Assembly: GCF_001889545.1 (NCBI RefSeq)
Contig: NZ_CP018194.1
Location: 1,462,501 to 1,526,500 of the forward strand
Length of the DNA stretch: 64,000 nt
Direction of reading: 5' to 3'
DNA from: Granulibacter bethesdensis
Lineage (GTDB): Bacteria; Pseudomonadota; Alphaproteobacteria; Acetobacterales; Acetobacteraceae
Position numbers and translations under genes: made by a program. Of this stretch, positions 42,079 to 50,455 are shown one piece after another. A model generated the notes under the pieces. It was given only the letters and a program-made list of their open reading frames with translations, was not told where the DNA came from and did not search any database. Positions within the stretch are counted from its first letter, which is position 1. Every line of letters begins with the position of its first letter.

Positions 42079-43896
42079 TTATGAGCGCTCCTGACGTTGA
42101 TAGGCAGGACCGCCATCAGCGATGTTCAGGATCGTCGCGATCAGACCAACATGTGAGAAAGCCTGCGGGAAATTACCGACCTGCCGTTTGCGATGGGGGT
42201 CGTATTCTTCGGCAAACAATCCGAGATCACTCTGGATTGCCAGCAGGCGTTCAAGCATTCTGGTCGCTTCATCATGCCGCCCCTGCAAGACGTAATTATC
42301 CGCCAGCCAGAAAGTGCATACCAGAAAAGCACCTTCATCGCCGGGCAGGCCATCCGTACCCTCCTCCGTATTATAGCGGTATACAAAGCCATCCTTGAGC
42401 AGATTCTGCTCTATCGCCGCCACGGTCCCCACCATACGCGGATCAGTTGCCGGCAGGAATCCGATCAGAGGCAGCACCAGCAGGCTCGCATCCAGCGTAT
42501 CGCCGCCGAAATACTGCACGAAGCTGTTCATCTCCTTGTTGAAGCCCTCGCGGCAGACCCGCTCATGCACTTCATCACGCAGAGCGCGCCAGTGATCGAC
42601 TGGCCCCTCCAGCCCGAAATGCTCGGCATTCAGAACCATCCGATCGAAAGCCAGCCAGACCATCGCCTTGGAGAAGGTGAAATGCTGCCGTCCTCCCCGG
42701 ACCTCCCACAGCCCTTCATCCGGCTCCTGCCATATGGTTTCGAGATATTTGACCAGTGCTTTTTCCAGACTCCAGGAGGAAGCCGGCACTTTCAGCCCTC
42801 TCTCCCGTGCCTGGTACAGCGTGTCGATGACTTCTCCGTAGACATCAAGCTGCAGCTGACCGGCAGCCCCATTGCCAATGCGAACCGGAGAGGAATTTTC
42901 ATACCCGGGCAGCCATGGCACTGACCATTCATCCAGACGGCGTTCACCGGCCAGCCCGTACATGATCTGGATCTGTTCGGCCTTCCCGGCAATGCTGCGA
43001 TGCAACCAGTCACGCCATTCCTGCGCTTCCTGCCTGTGACCGCCATGCATCAGGGCAAACAGGGTCAGCGTAGAATCCCGCAACCAGCAATAACGGTAAT
43101 CCCAGTTGCGGCTGCCACCGATTTCTTCCGGCAGTGACGTGGTTGCAGCAGCAACAATTCCACCGGTTGGCGCATAAGTCAGCGCCTTCAACGTGATCAG
43201 CGAGCGTTGCATGACATCCCGCCATGGCCCCTCATAGGTGCACTGGCTGCTCCATTCATGCCACCATGCCTCGGTATGCTGAAGCTCCTCCTCGGCATCC
43301 AGCCGAACCGGAGGAGACAGATGAGACGGCCCGTAGGACAGGACGAACGGAATTTTCCGGCCCTCTGTCACCGTAAACCGGGCGATGCTGGCCAGATTCT
43401 CTCCCTCAATCTCCACCGGCGTTCGCAGCACCGTCATGGCAGGGCCGGCAATGGCGGTGATCCCTTCCTCATCATCCAGGTGCATGACCCACGGAACGGA
43501 AATCCCGTAATCGAACCGCAGCACAAGATGCATCTGCATCTCTACCGAGCCTTTTCTGCCCTCCACGATACGGATCAGGGAAGAACCATCGTCCTCCCGG
43601 TCCGGGTGCATGGGCATGAAGTCAATCAACGCGACTTCACCGGTATCGGTCGTGAAAACCGTCTCCAATACCAGCGTATCGTCACGATACCGCCTTGTAA
43701 TGCTTACCTTTTCCGGAGTTTTGCCCAATTCTTCCGGCGCAATGGCCCAGCGACCGTGACGTGCCTGCCCCAACAGGGCGGCAAAACAGGCTGCACCGTC
43801 GAATCTGGGCCAGCAGAGCCAGTCAATGGAACCATGACGGCTGACCAGTGCCGCCGTCCGGCAATCACCGATCAGGCCATAATCCTCGATCGCCAT
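42079..43896 (-). CDS. Glycoside hydrolase family 15 protein (glucoamylase/trehalase-like)
   Basis: 605 residues. The N-terminal beta-sandwich begins YGLIGDCRTAALVSRHGSIDW and the C-terminal (alpha/alpha)6 barrel has GSRNWDYRYCWLRDST, GNGAAGQLQLDVYGEVID and GLFAEEYD. These are the blocks of bacterial GH15 enzymes that split alpha-glucosidic bonds, including acid trehalases. No signal peptide is seen, so it is cytoplasmic. I start at the ATG at 43896 where homology begins. No ribosome site precedes it; a short upstream ORF with a strong one lies just ahead and may couple to it. An ATG at 43989 in the same frame would add 31 residues without family resemblance. Confidence 0.88.
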   Translation of the reverse strand: MAIEDYGLIGDCRTAALVSRHGSIDWLCWPRFDGAACFAALLGQARHGRWAIAPEELGKTPEKVSITRRYRDDTLVLETVFTTDTGEVALIDFMPMHPDREDDGSSLIRIVEGRKGSVEMQMHLVLRFDYGISVPWVMHLDDEEGITAIAGPAMTVLRTPVEIEGENLASIARFTVTEGRKIPFVLSYGPSHLSPPVRLDAEEELQHTEAWWHEWSSQCTYEGPWRDVMQRSLITLKALTYAPTGGIVAAATTSLPEEIGGSRNWDYRYCWLRDSTLTLFALMHGGHRQEAQEWRDWLHRSIAGKAEQIQIMYGLAGERRLDEWSVPWLPGYENSSPVRIGNGAAGQLQLDVYGEVIDTLYQARERGLKVPASSWSLEKALVKYLETIWQEPDEGLWEVRGGRQHFTFSKAMVWLAFDRMVLNAEHFGLEGPVDHWRALRDEVHERVCREGFNKEMNSFVQYFGGDTLDASLLVLPLIGFLPATDPRMVGTVAAIEQNLLKDGFVYRYNTEEGTDGLPGDEGAFLVCTFWLADNYVLQGRHDEATRMLERLLAIQSDLGLFAEEYDPHRKRQVGNFPQAFSHVGLIATILNIADGGPAYQRQERS

Positions 43897-44244
43897 GGGA
43901 AGATCATCGGGCGTCACAGCGCACCACCTGCTGAAAACGGCATGAAGGGGGTATTTATCAGACGCATCTCTATCTCCTTCTTCTTTCATGCAGTCCTGGC
44001 CAACAGAGCTATGACACCCTGTCTGCGGCAGGAAGCACCTAGCCTGCCTCGATATTTCCTCTGACGGCAACGCCCCGCACCAGAGAGCGGGATACTGGGC
44101 GGTCTATCGCAACCTTGACTTTCCGAGGCATTTTCCAGATATGAGCGCATCAATACGCATTGTGCGTAATGGCGTTCCCGATCAACGAGACAAATCCCGG
44201 CGAAGGCCGGTTTCGGCGGCCGAGAGCGCGCGAAGCAGCATTCA
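43897..44244. other. Divergent intergenic region between the GH15 and DEAD-box genes
   Basis: 348 bases. On the minus side it holds an 18-codon upstream ORF (43967-43914). On the plus side TTGACT at 44115-44120 and GATATG at 44138-44143, 17 bases apart, are a possible promoter for the helicase, leaving a 5' leader of about 95 bases with GC-rich stems (CCGGCGAAGGCCGG near 44200). Cold-shock-type leaders are common before such helicases, but nothing here proves one. Confidence 0.35.
43914..43967 (-). CDS. Short upstream ORF before the GH15 gene (17 residues)
   Basis: The ATG at 43967 has the best ribosome site of the region, AAGGAG 6 bases upstream. It encodes MRLINTPFMPFSAGGAL and stops at 43914, 17 bases before the GH15 ATG. 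It is out of frame with GH15. It could be a leader peptide that couples translation, or chance. No homology is expected at this size. Confidence 0.35.
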   Translation of the reverse strand: MRLINTPFMPFSAGGAL

Positions 44245-46533
44245 GTGATTGAGATCGCCACGTTGAACGAGCAAGCAGCCGACAAGGCTGAACCGGCCCA
44301 CCTTCCCGCCGCCGACCAGACGGATCAGGACGTCAGCAAAAAGCGTCCATCCCGCCGGAAAACGGCCGTCGGCAAGGCTGCCATCCCTGCCGATACCAAG
44401 GCGGAAAAGCCAGCGCGCAAGCGCGCCGCTTCCAAAGTCGTTGCGGCTGATGATGTACAGCCCGAGACACCGAAGCCACCGACACGCCGTACCAGGGCCG
44501 TCAAAAAAGCTGATCCCGTTTCTGTGGTGGAAGCTGTCGCAGAAACCGCCATGGAAACAGCGGTGGAAGAATCCGCACCGCGTGGCAAGCGCCGGGTCTC
44601 CCGTGGCAAGGCCACTCCCTTGACGGCTCAGGAATCAACCGCTGTTGAACCAGTTGAGGACACACCCGTCCCGGTTGCGCAACCCGCCTCTGAAACGACA
44701 GCAGCAGTAACGGAGGACGCCCCTTCTGCCCGGGTGCGCCGCGCACGTCGTCCAGCCCGCAATACTGCCCGTTCTGCCACGGCGAATGCCTCTCTCAGCA
44801 ATGAGGCCCCGGCCGATGCTCCATTAGAGCAGGAGGCCACGGGAACCATCCAGCAAGTTCCGTCTGAAGACACTGTCCAGACGGCCGCGCCGGAAGAAGT
44901 CGATGATCGTCCGCTTTTTGCCGATCTCGGCCTGTCGGAACCAGTACAGCGCGCCATTACTGAAATGGGCTATCTGCACCCGACCCCGATTCAGGCGCAG
45001 GCCATTCCGGTGGTGCTCATGGGCCGTGACGTGCTTGGCTGCGCCCAGACCGGCACCGGCAAGACTGCCAGCTTCACCCTGCCGATGATGGACATCCTGT
45101 CCGACCGCCGTGCCCGCGCCCGGATGCCGCGCAGCCTGATTCTGGAACCGACCCGGGAACTGGCCCTTCAGGTGGCCGAGAACTTCGTCAAATACGGCCA
45201 GTATCTGAAGCTGAACCATGCCCTGCTGATCGGCGGCGAAAGCATGAACGATCAGCGTGATGTATTGAGCAAGGGCGTGGACGTGCTGATCGCCACGCCG
45301 GGCCGCCTGATCGACCTTTTCGACCGCGGTGGTCTGTTGCTGACCGATACACGCATTCTCGTCATCGACGAAGCCGACCGCATGCTGGATATGGGCTTTA
45401 TCCCGGATGTGGAGCGTATCGTCAGCATGCTGCCGCATAACCGGCAGACGCTGTTCTTCAGCGCCACCATGGCGCCGGAAATCCGCCGTCTGGCCGATGC
45501 ATTCCTTCAAAACCCGAAGGAAATCACGGTTGCCAAGCCTGCCTCCGTCGCTACCACCATTACCTCCGGGCTGGCTCTGGTCAGCGAAATGGACAAGCGG
45601 AAAGCGCTTCGCCATCTCCTGCGACAGGAGAAAGTGCAGAATGCGCTGATCTTCTGTAACCGAAAGCGTGATGTCGATATTCTGACGAAATCCCTGATCA
45701 AACACGGGTTTGCCGCCGGTCCGCTACATGGTGATCTGGCACAGAGCCTGCGTTTCGCCACGCTTGAGAAGTTCAAGGCGGGCACTTTGCAGCTTCTGGT
45801 CTGCTCCGACGTCGCGGCACGCGGCATCGATATTGGCGGGTTGAGCCATGTGTTCAATTTCGATGTGCCGATTCATGCGGAAGATTACGTGCATCGTATC
45901 GGCCGCACTGGTCGTGCCGGACGGGAAGGCGCTGCATTCACGCTGGCTTCACCGGATGACAAATTTGCCGTCGATGCGATCGAGAAGCTGATCAACGCCC
46001 CTATCCCCCGTATCGAGATTGAGGGACTGGAACGCGTCGAATGGTCAGAAGAGCCCAATCGCGGCCGTGGTCGCCGTCATAAAAATGGCAAAGGCAGCAA
46101 AGGAAATAACCGCTACGGCAACCGGGGACACGACAGCGCAGGAAAAGATCGCGCTTCCGGCGAAGCCCTGGCCAAGTCACAGGCTGAGATCGCACCCGCT
46201 GCCGCAGCGGAGGTTGCGACCGCACAGCCTGCGCCAGCACCGGCCCAGCCAACCCAGTCGCAGGATCGTCGCCATCGCTCCCGCAATGACGAGCATGGCC
46301 GGCAGAAGCATTCGGGTAGCCAGAACCAGCCGCATGCACAGGGATCGCCTTCCTCCAATGCTGCGGAGGATCGTCGTCAGCAATCCGGTCGTGACCGGCG
46401 TCGTGATGATGATCTCGGCCCCTCCGTGCGCGGCTTTGGCGATGATATTCCGGCATTCATGCTGCTGCCGCGCCGGGTTGCCAAAGACATCCGGACCGAA
46501 GACACAGCGGACGCTGCCGACGGTCTTTCCTGA
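44245..46533 (+). CDS. DEAD-box ATP-dependent RNA helicase with long disordered tails
   Basis: 762 residues. The helicase core is about 224-600: Q-motif (PTPIQAQAIP), motif I AQTGTGKT, Ia PTRELALQ, II VIDEADRMLD, III SAT, and VI HRIGRTGRAGR, as in RhlE-type enzymes that remodel rRNA and mRNA. The first 220 residues are low-complexity: basic clusters (PSRRK, PARKR, PTRRTR, GKRRVSRGK, RRARRPAR) alternate with acidic Ala/Glu/Thr runs. The C-terminal 155 residues are again basic and Gln/Asn/Arg-rich. Core-flanking disordered tails usually bind RNA. The start is a GTG at 44245 without a clear ribosome site; a later start inside the tail cannot be excluded. rlmD follows after 30 bases. Confidence 0.9.
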   Translation: MIEIATLNEQAADKAEPAHLPAADQTDQDVSKKRPSRRKTAVGKAAIPADTKAEKPARKRAASKVVAADDVQPETPKPPTRRTRAVKKADPVSVVEAVAETAMETAVEESAPRGKRRVSRGKATPLTAQESTAVEPVEDTPVPVAQPASETTAAVTEDAPSARVRRARRPARNTARSATANASLSNEAPADAPLEQEATGTIQQVPSEDTVQTAAPEEVDDRPLFADLGLSEPVQRAITEMGYLHPTPIQAQAIPVVLMGRDVLGCAQTGTGKTASFTLPMMDILSDRRARARMPRSLILEPTRELALQVAENFVKYGQYLKLNHALLIGGESMNDQRDVLSKGVDVLIATPGRLIDLFDRGGLLLTDTRILVIDEADRMLDMGFIPDVERIVSMLPHNRQTLFFSATMAPEIRRLADAFLQNPKEITVAKPASVATTITSGLALVSEMDKRKALRHLLRQEKVQNALIFCNRKRDVDILTKSLIKHGFAAGPLHGDLAQSLRFATLEKFKAGTLQLLVCSDVAARGIDIGGLSHVFNFDVPIHAEDYVHRIGRTGRAGREGAAFTLASPDDKFAVDAIEKLINAPIPRIEIEGLERVEWSEEPNRGRGRRHKNGKGSKGNNRYGNRGHDSAGKDRASGEALAKSQAEIAPAAAAEVATAQPAPAPAQPTQSQDRRHRSRNDEHGRQKHSGSQNQPHAQGSPSSNAAEDRRQQSGRDRRRDDDLGPSVRGFGDDIPAFMLLPRRVAKDIRTEDTADAADGLS

Positions 46534-46563
46534 GACCGTCCGGCTGCCCCGCATGAGGCATTC

Positions 46564-47805
46564 ATGACAATTGCATTGCGGGTCGCCCGTCTCGGCGCGG
46601 AGGCTGATGGAGTTTGCCCGGCTGAAGGGGATCGTCCGACTGTCTACGTTCCTTATGCCCTGGACGGAGAACTGGTTGAGGTTTCCGAAGCAGGCAGGCG
46701 CGGTGATGCGCTGATTGGCCAGATTGAGCGCATTCTGGAACCCAGTCCGCATCGTGTGGAGCCGGTCTGTCAGCATTTCGGCGTTTGCGGCGGATGCGCC
46801 ATGCAGCATGCCGATGATGGCGGACTTGGCTGGAAAGCTGGACAGGTTGCCTCTGCCCTCAAAGCAGTGGATCCGAATGTGTTACCCGCGGCTTTCAGCA
46901 CATGGCAAAGCCCACCTGCTGTCCGACGCAGGATTGATTTCGCGTTGCGCCGTAACGGCAGAACTGTTCTGGTCGGTCTGCACCGTTTCCGTTCCGCCGA
47001 GATTGTCGATATTCAGCACTGCCCGGTGATTGATCCCTCCCTGATGGAGCTGATCGCCGCGCTGCGTATCGTGCTGCCTACTCTCGCTTTGCTGAAACGT
47101 GAAGGCAGCGCCGTCGCCAATATGACGGAAAACGGGATTGATCTGCTGCTGCGCACGGATCGCCTCCCTTCTGTTGAGGATCGCACTCTGCTGGCCGCTT
47201 TCGCGCATCAGCACGGGCTGGCCCGCATTTCCTGGGCCGAGGGGGAGCGGGGACGCTCCGAAGTACTGTGCCAGTTGCGTGACCCGGTTATTTCATTTAG
47301 CGGGCAGAACGTCACAGCCCCTCCCGGCGCCTTTCTTCAGGCCAGCCGCGCCGCTGAAGATGCTATTATGGCCGCCATCGAAGCGGGACTGCCGAAAAAG
47401 CGGCGCAAGATCGTCGAATTATTCGCGGGTATTGGTACCTTCACCCTGCGCCTGAAACCCGGCATGGCCTATGAAGGCGACGAAGCAGCCATCGCTGGCG
47501 TAAAGCGGGCCGGATTTGGCCAGATCACCCGCAGAGACCTGTTCCGCCAGCCGTTACAAGCCGCCGAGCTGCGCGGGGTGGATGTCGTGATTCTCGATCC
47601 ACCCCACGCCGGTGCAGCGGCACAATGCGCCACACTGGCACAGGCCAAAGTGCCCAGAATCATCTATGTCAGCTGCAATCCGCATGCCCTGCGGCGGGAT
47701 GCAGCACTTCTCGCCGGAGCGGGATATAGGCTGGTATCGGCTTCAGTCATCGACCAGTTTCTCTGGTCCACGCAGATTGAAACGGTGGCAGTGTTCAGCC
47801 TCTGA
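46564..47805 (+). CDS. Class I SAM-dependent RNA methyltransferase, RlmD/RumA type
   Basis: 413 residues. It methylates uracil C5 in 23S rRNA or tRNA. An N-terminal TRAM-like domain (ALRVARLGAEADGVC) is followed by an Fe-S cluster site with Cys69, Cys75, Cys78 and Cys153 (CQHFGVCGGC...HC). The Rossmann domain has VELFAGIGTFTLRL and LDPPHAGA, and the nucleophilic Cys371 is in YVSCNPHALRRD. The paralogues RlmC, RlmD and TrmA are not separated by eye. It lies 30 bases after the helicase, so both probably act on ribosomal RNA. Confidence 0.88.
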   Translation: MTIALRVARLGAEADGVCPAEGDRPTVYVPYALDGELVEVSEAGRRGDALIGQIERILEPSPHRVEPVCQHFGVCGGCAMQHADDGGLGWKAGQVASALKAVDPNVLPAAFSTWQSPPAVRRRIDFALRRNGRTVLVGLHRFRSAEIVDIQHCPVIDPSLMELIAALRIVLPTLALLKREGSAVANMTENGIDLLLRTDRLPSVEDRTLLAAFAHQHGLARISWAEGERGRSEVLCQLRDPVISFSGQNVTAPPGAFLQASRAAEDAIMAAIEAGLPKKRRKIVELFAGIGTFTLRLKPGMAYEGDEAAIAGVKRAGFGQITRRDLFRQPLQAAELRGVDVVILDPPHAGAAAQCATLAQAKVPRIIYVSCNPHALRRDAALLAGAGYRLVSASVIDQFLWSTQIETVAVFSL

Positions 47806-47816
47806 CCAGACCACTG

Positions 47817-47845
47817 GTTGCCCATTGGCATGCCAGTTGGGCAAC
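47817..47845. terminator. Palindrome between convergent rlmD-like and sufA genes
   Basis: GTTGCCCA (47817-47824) and TGGGCAAC (47838-47845) are exact complements, with a further TGGCATGCCA palindrome nested in the loop. It occupies almost the whole gap between two convergent genes. There is no T-run, so termination is only likely, not certain. Confidence 0.4.
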
Positions 47846-47849
47846 AGGG

Positions 47850-48227
47850 TCAGACGTGGAAGCTTTCCCCGCAGCCGCAACGGCCTTTTTCATTCGGATT
47901 GATAAAGGTGAAACCTGCCTCAAGCTGCTTCACCTGATAATCCATCACCGTGCCGATCAGAAACAGGGTCGCCTTGCGGTCGATCAGGACGGTAACGCCC
48001 TTGTCGATCACCACCTCATCCCCATCGCCTTTTTCCTCGACCCAGCTCATATCGTAAGATTTGCCGGAGCATCCCTTGGTGGATACGGCAATCCTCAACA
48101 GCCGTCCCTGCTGGCCGGTGGCATAAAGCTGCTGCAACCGCTCTGCGGCTGCGTCGGTCAGGGACATCAAAGGCGGCAAAGCACGACGAGGCGCCGTTCC
48201 TGTTGTCTGATTTGTATCGACTGTCAT
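47850..48227 (-). CDS. sufA: Iron-sulfur cluster carrier, SufA/ErpA (HesB) type
   Basis: 125 residues. A-type carrier that receives Fe-S clusters from the SUF scaffold and hands them to targets. The three conserved cluster ligands are Cys53 (KGCSG), Cys117 and Cys119 (GRCGCGESF). The ATG at 48227 gives the normal size; the frame is open further upstream into sufT and that part is discarded. Last gene of the suf operon, 38 bases after sufT. Confidence 0.92.
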   Translation of the reverse strand: MTVDTNQTTGTAPRRALPPLMSLTDAAAERLQQLYATGQQGRLLRIAVSTKGCSGKSYDMSWVEEKGDGDEVVIDKGVTVLIDRKATLFLIGTVMDYQVKQLEAGFTFINPNEKGRCGCGESFHV

Positions 48228-48265
48228 TGCATCATACCCCGTGTCAGACCACCGTTCAGGCTGGC

Positions 48266-48673
48266 CTAAAACATATTCAGTTGCAGCCTGGCATCTTCGC
48301 TCATCCGGCTTGGATCCCATGGCGGATCCCACACCGTTTCGACATGCACGGAGGTCACGCCCGGAACCGCCGCAACAGCATGATGCACCTGTTCAGGCAG
48401 TTCCTGTGCGCTCGGGCAGGCCGGGGCGGTCAAGGTCATTTCGACCTTCACCTTGCCATCATCATGGATGTCGATGGCGTAGATCAGGCCAAGCTCGTAG
48501 ATATTCACCGGTATTTCCGGATCATGCACACTCGCCACTGCAGCGATCACGGCATCTTCGGTCACGGCGGGCCGCGTCTCACCATCCGGCGTCCAGCTGC
48601 CATGTGTCGCTGGAGTGGCCGCCGATACGGCCGTGTCATCTGCCGGCGCCATGTCGATCTTTGAATCAGTCAT
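48266..48673 (-). CDS. sufT: SUF system assembly protein SufT (DUF59/MIP18 family)
   Basis: 135 residues. The DUF59 core is about 35-125: VASVHDPEIPVNIYELGLIY, then LTAPACPSAQELPEQV and WDPPWDPSRMSEDARLQL at the end. These proteins help Fe-S protein maturation and sit in many suf operons (established for the family). A Thr/Ala-rich N-terminal 30 residues is variable. The ATG at 48673 follows sufU by 10 bases. Confidence 0.9.
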   Translation of the reverse strand: MTDSKIDMAPADDTAVSAATPATHGSWTPDGETRPAVTEDAVIAAVASVHDPEIPVNIYELGLIYAIDIHDDGKVKVEMTLTAPACPSAQELPEQVHHAVAAVPGVTSVHVETVWDPPWDPSRMSEDARLQLNMF

Positions 48674-48683
48674 GGTGCGTATT

Positions 48684-49175
48684 CTATCCTTCATCCAGCT
48701 CCAGCGCGGCCGAGAGAGCACGCCAGGGCAGCGTCGCGCATTTGATCCGGGACGGGTACTCATGCACCCCGCCCAGAGGTTGCAGGCGGGTCAGCGCCGC
48801 CCGGCAAACCGGACACTCCAGATCAGGCACCTGCCCGCTCCGGACCAGAGCATGAAAGCCCTTCATCACATCGTGCGCCTGCGCACGATTTAAACCCCTC
48901 ACCGTCTCTGCCATCAGATCCGCAGAGGCGATGCTGATCGCACAGCCTTTGGCTTCAAACCCGATAGCCTCAACGATATCATTCCCATCATCCGGCGTTC
49001 CGGTGGCGATAAACACCGTCACCTGATCGCCGCAGAGCGGGTTATCAGCCTCCCTCGACAGCGAGAAAACAGGCAGACGCTGGCCGTGCAGGGGCTTTTT
49101 GCCATGACGCAGGATCAGGTCGTGATACAGATCCCTGATGTCATCATCAGCCATGCCAGGCTGCATTGCCGTCAT
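48684..49175 (-). CDS. sufU: SUF system sulfur-transfer/NifU-like protein SufU
   Basis: 163 residues. In SUF systems of this type SufU accepts persulfide from SufS. The zinc-ligand set of the SufU class is complete: Cys48 and Asp50 (NPLCGD), Cys78 (EAKGCAIS) and Cys146 (IKCATLPW). About 20 residues in the middle (PDLECPVCRAA) add a CxxC not seen in the IscU scaffold. Its ATG overlaps the sufS stop codon (ATGA), as expected for partners. Confidence 0.9.
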   Translation of the reverse strand: MTAMQPGMADDDIRDLYHDLILRHGKKPLHGQRLPVFSLSREADNPLCGDQVTVFIATGTPDDGNDIVEAIGFEAKGCAISIASADLMAETVRGLNRAQAHDVMKGFHALVRSGQVPDLECPVCRAALTRLQPLGGVHEYPSRIKCATLPWRALSAALELDEG

Positions 49176-50455
49176 GCCAGAAAATCCCTCACTTTCGTGA
49201 GAGTGTCAGCAAAGAAGTCGATTTCGTCACGGGTATTGTACACCCCGAATGTCGCCCGGGCGGTCCCGGAGAGAGACAGGCGACGCATCAATGGCTCCGC
49301 GCAATGATGCCCGGCCCGCACCGCAATCCCCTGACGATCCAGCAGCGTCGCCACATCATGCGGATGACCATGATCGAGCACGAAGCTGATCACACCACCA
49401 CGATCAGCCGCCTGGCCGATAATGCGCAGGCCCTCTATAGCGCTCAGGCGCGCCAATGCATGGCGGGTCAGAGCCTGCTCATGCGCTTCCAGCGCCTCGT
49501 AGCCAATCGCCTCCACATAAGCGATCGCGGCTTTCAGGCCGATTGCCTCGATAATGGCTGGGGTGCCGGCCTCGAATTTATGAGGTACCTGCGCCCATGT
49601 CGAACGCTCGAAGGTGACGGAGCCGATCATGTCGCCGCCACCCATGAAAGGTGGCATCGCTTCCAGCAATGTACGTTTCGCCCAGAGAACACCGATCCCG
49701 GTCGGGCCGTAGAGCTTGTGGCCGGTAAAAACGTAGAAATCCGCATCCAGCGCCGTCACATCCACCCGGCGATGCACCACAGCCTGCGAGCCATCCAGCA
49801 GAACTTTCGCACCATGCTTATGCGCAAGGGCAATCACCTCCGCCGCCGGCACATAGGTTCCCAGCACGTTCGACATATGCGTGATCGCGACAAGGCCGAC
49901 TTTTCCGTCTGACAGAAGATGCGCAAAAGCCGCCATATCCAGCTCGCCAGCATCAGTCACCGGCGCAATACGCAACTCGATACCCGTCTCATCCCGCAGC
50001 ATCTGCCACGGCACGATATTGGCGTGATGTTCCATTTCGGAAATCAGCACGGCACGGCGGTCACTTTTCGCAAGAATGCCCCGCCCGTAGCTGTGAGCGA
50101 CGAGGTTGATTGCTTCCGTACTATTACGGGTAAAAACGATTTCCTCCCGCGCTGACGCACCCAGTAAACGGGCCACCGCATCACGGGTTGATTCGTATTC
50201 TTCCGTCGTCCGCTCACTCATCCAGTGCAGGCCGCGATGAACATTGGCGTATTGCGTACGCATCGCCTCGCCCATCGCTTCAATCACGCTTGCCGGCTTC
50301 TGGGCCGAGGCACCGCTATCCAGAAACACCAGCTTCTTGCCACGGATCGTCTGCGACAGAATGGGAAAATCCTGCCTGATCCGGGCCACATCGAAACCGG
50401 CCGGACTGTGTTGCGGCTCCCGCAGCGCGATCTCCCTATCGACGGTCGTATTCAT
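49172..50455 (-). CDS. sufS: Cysteine desulfurase SufS
   Basis: 427 residues. A PLP enzyme that removes sulfur from cysteine. The Schiff-base Lys is Lys247 (VFTGHKLYGPTGIG) and the persulfide Cys is Cys385 (VRAGHHCAEP), both in group II desulfurase context. It overlaps sufD and sufU by 4 bases each. Sulfur goes to SufU, then to the SufBCD scaffold. Confidence 0.95.
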   Translation of the reverse strand: MNTTVDREIALREPQHSPAGFDVARIRQDFPILSQTIRGKKLVFLDSGASAQKPASVIEAMGEAMRTQYANVHRGLHWMSERTTEEYESTRDAVARLLGASAREEIVFTRNSTEAINLVAHSYGRGILAKSDRRAVLISEMEHHANIVPWQMLRDETGIELRIAPVTDAGELDMAAFAHLLSDGKVGLVAITHMSNVLGTYVPAAEVIALAHKHGAKVLLDGSQAVVHRRVDVTALDADFYVFTGHKLYGPTGIGVLWAKRTLLEAMPPFMGGGDMIGSVTFERSTWAQVPHKFEAGTPAIIEAIGLKAAIAYVEAIGYEALEAHEQALTRHALARLSAIEGLRIIGQAADRGGVISFVLDHGHPHDVATLLDRQGIAVRAGHHCAEPLMRRLSLSGTARATFGVYNTRDEIDFFADTLTKVRDFLA

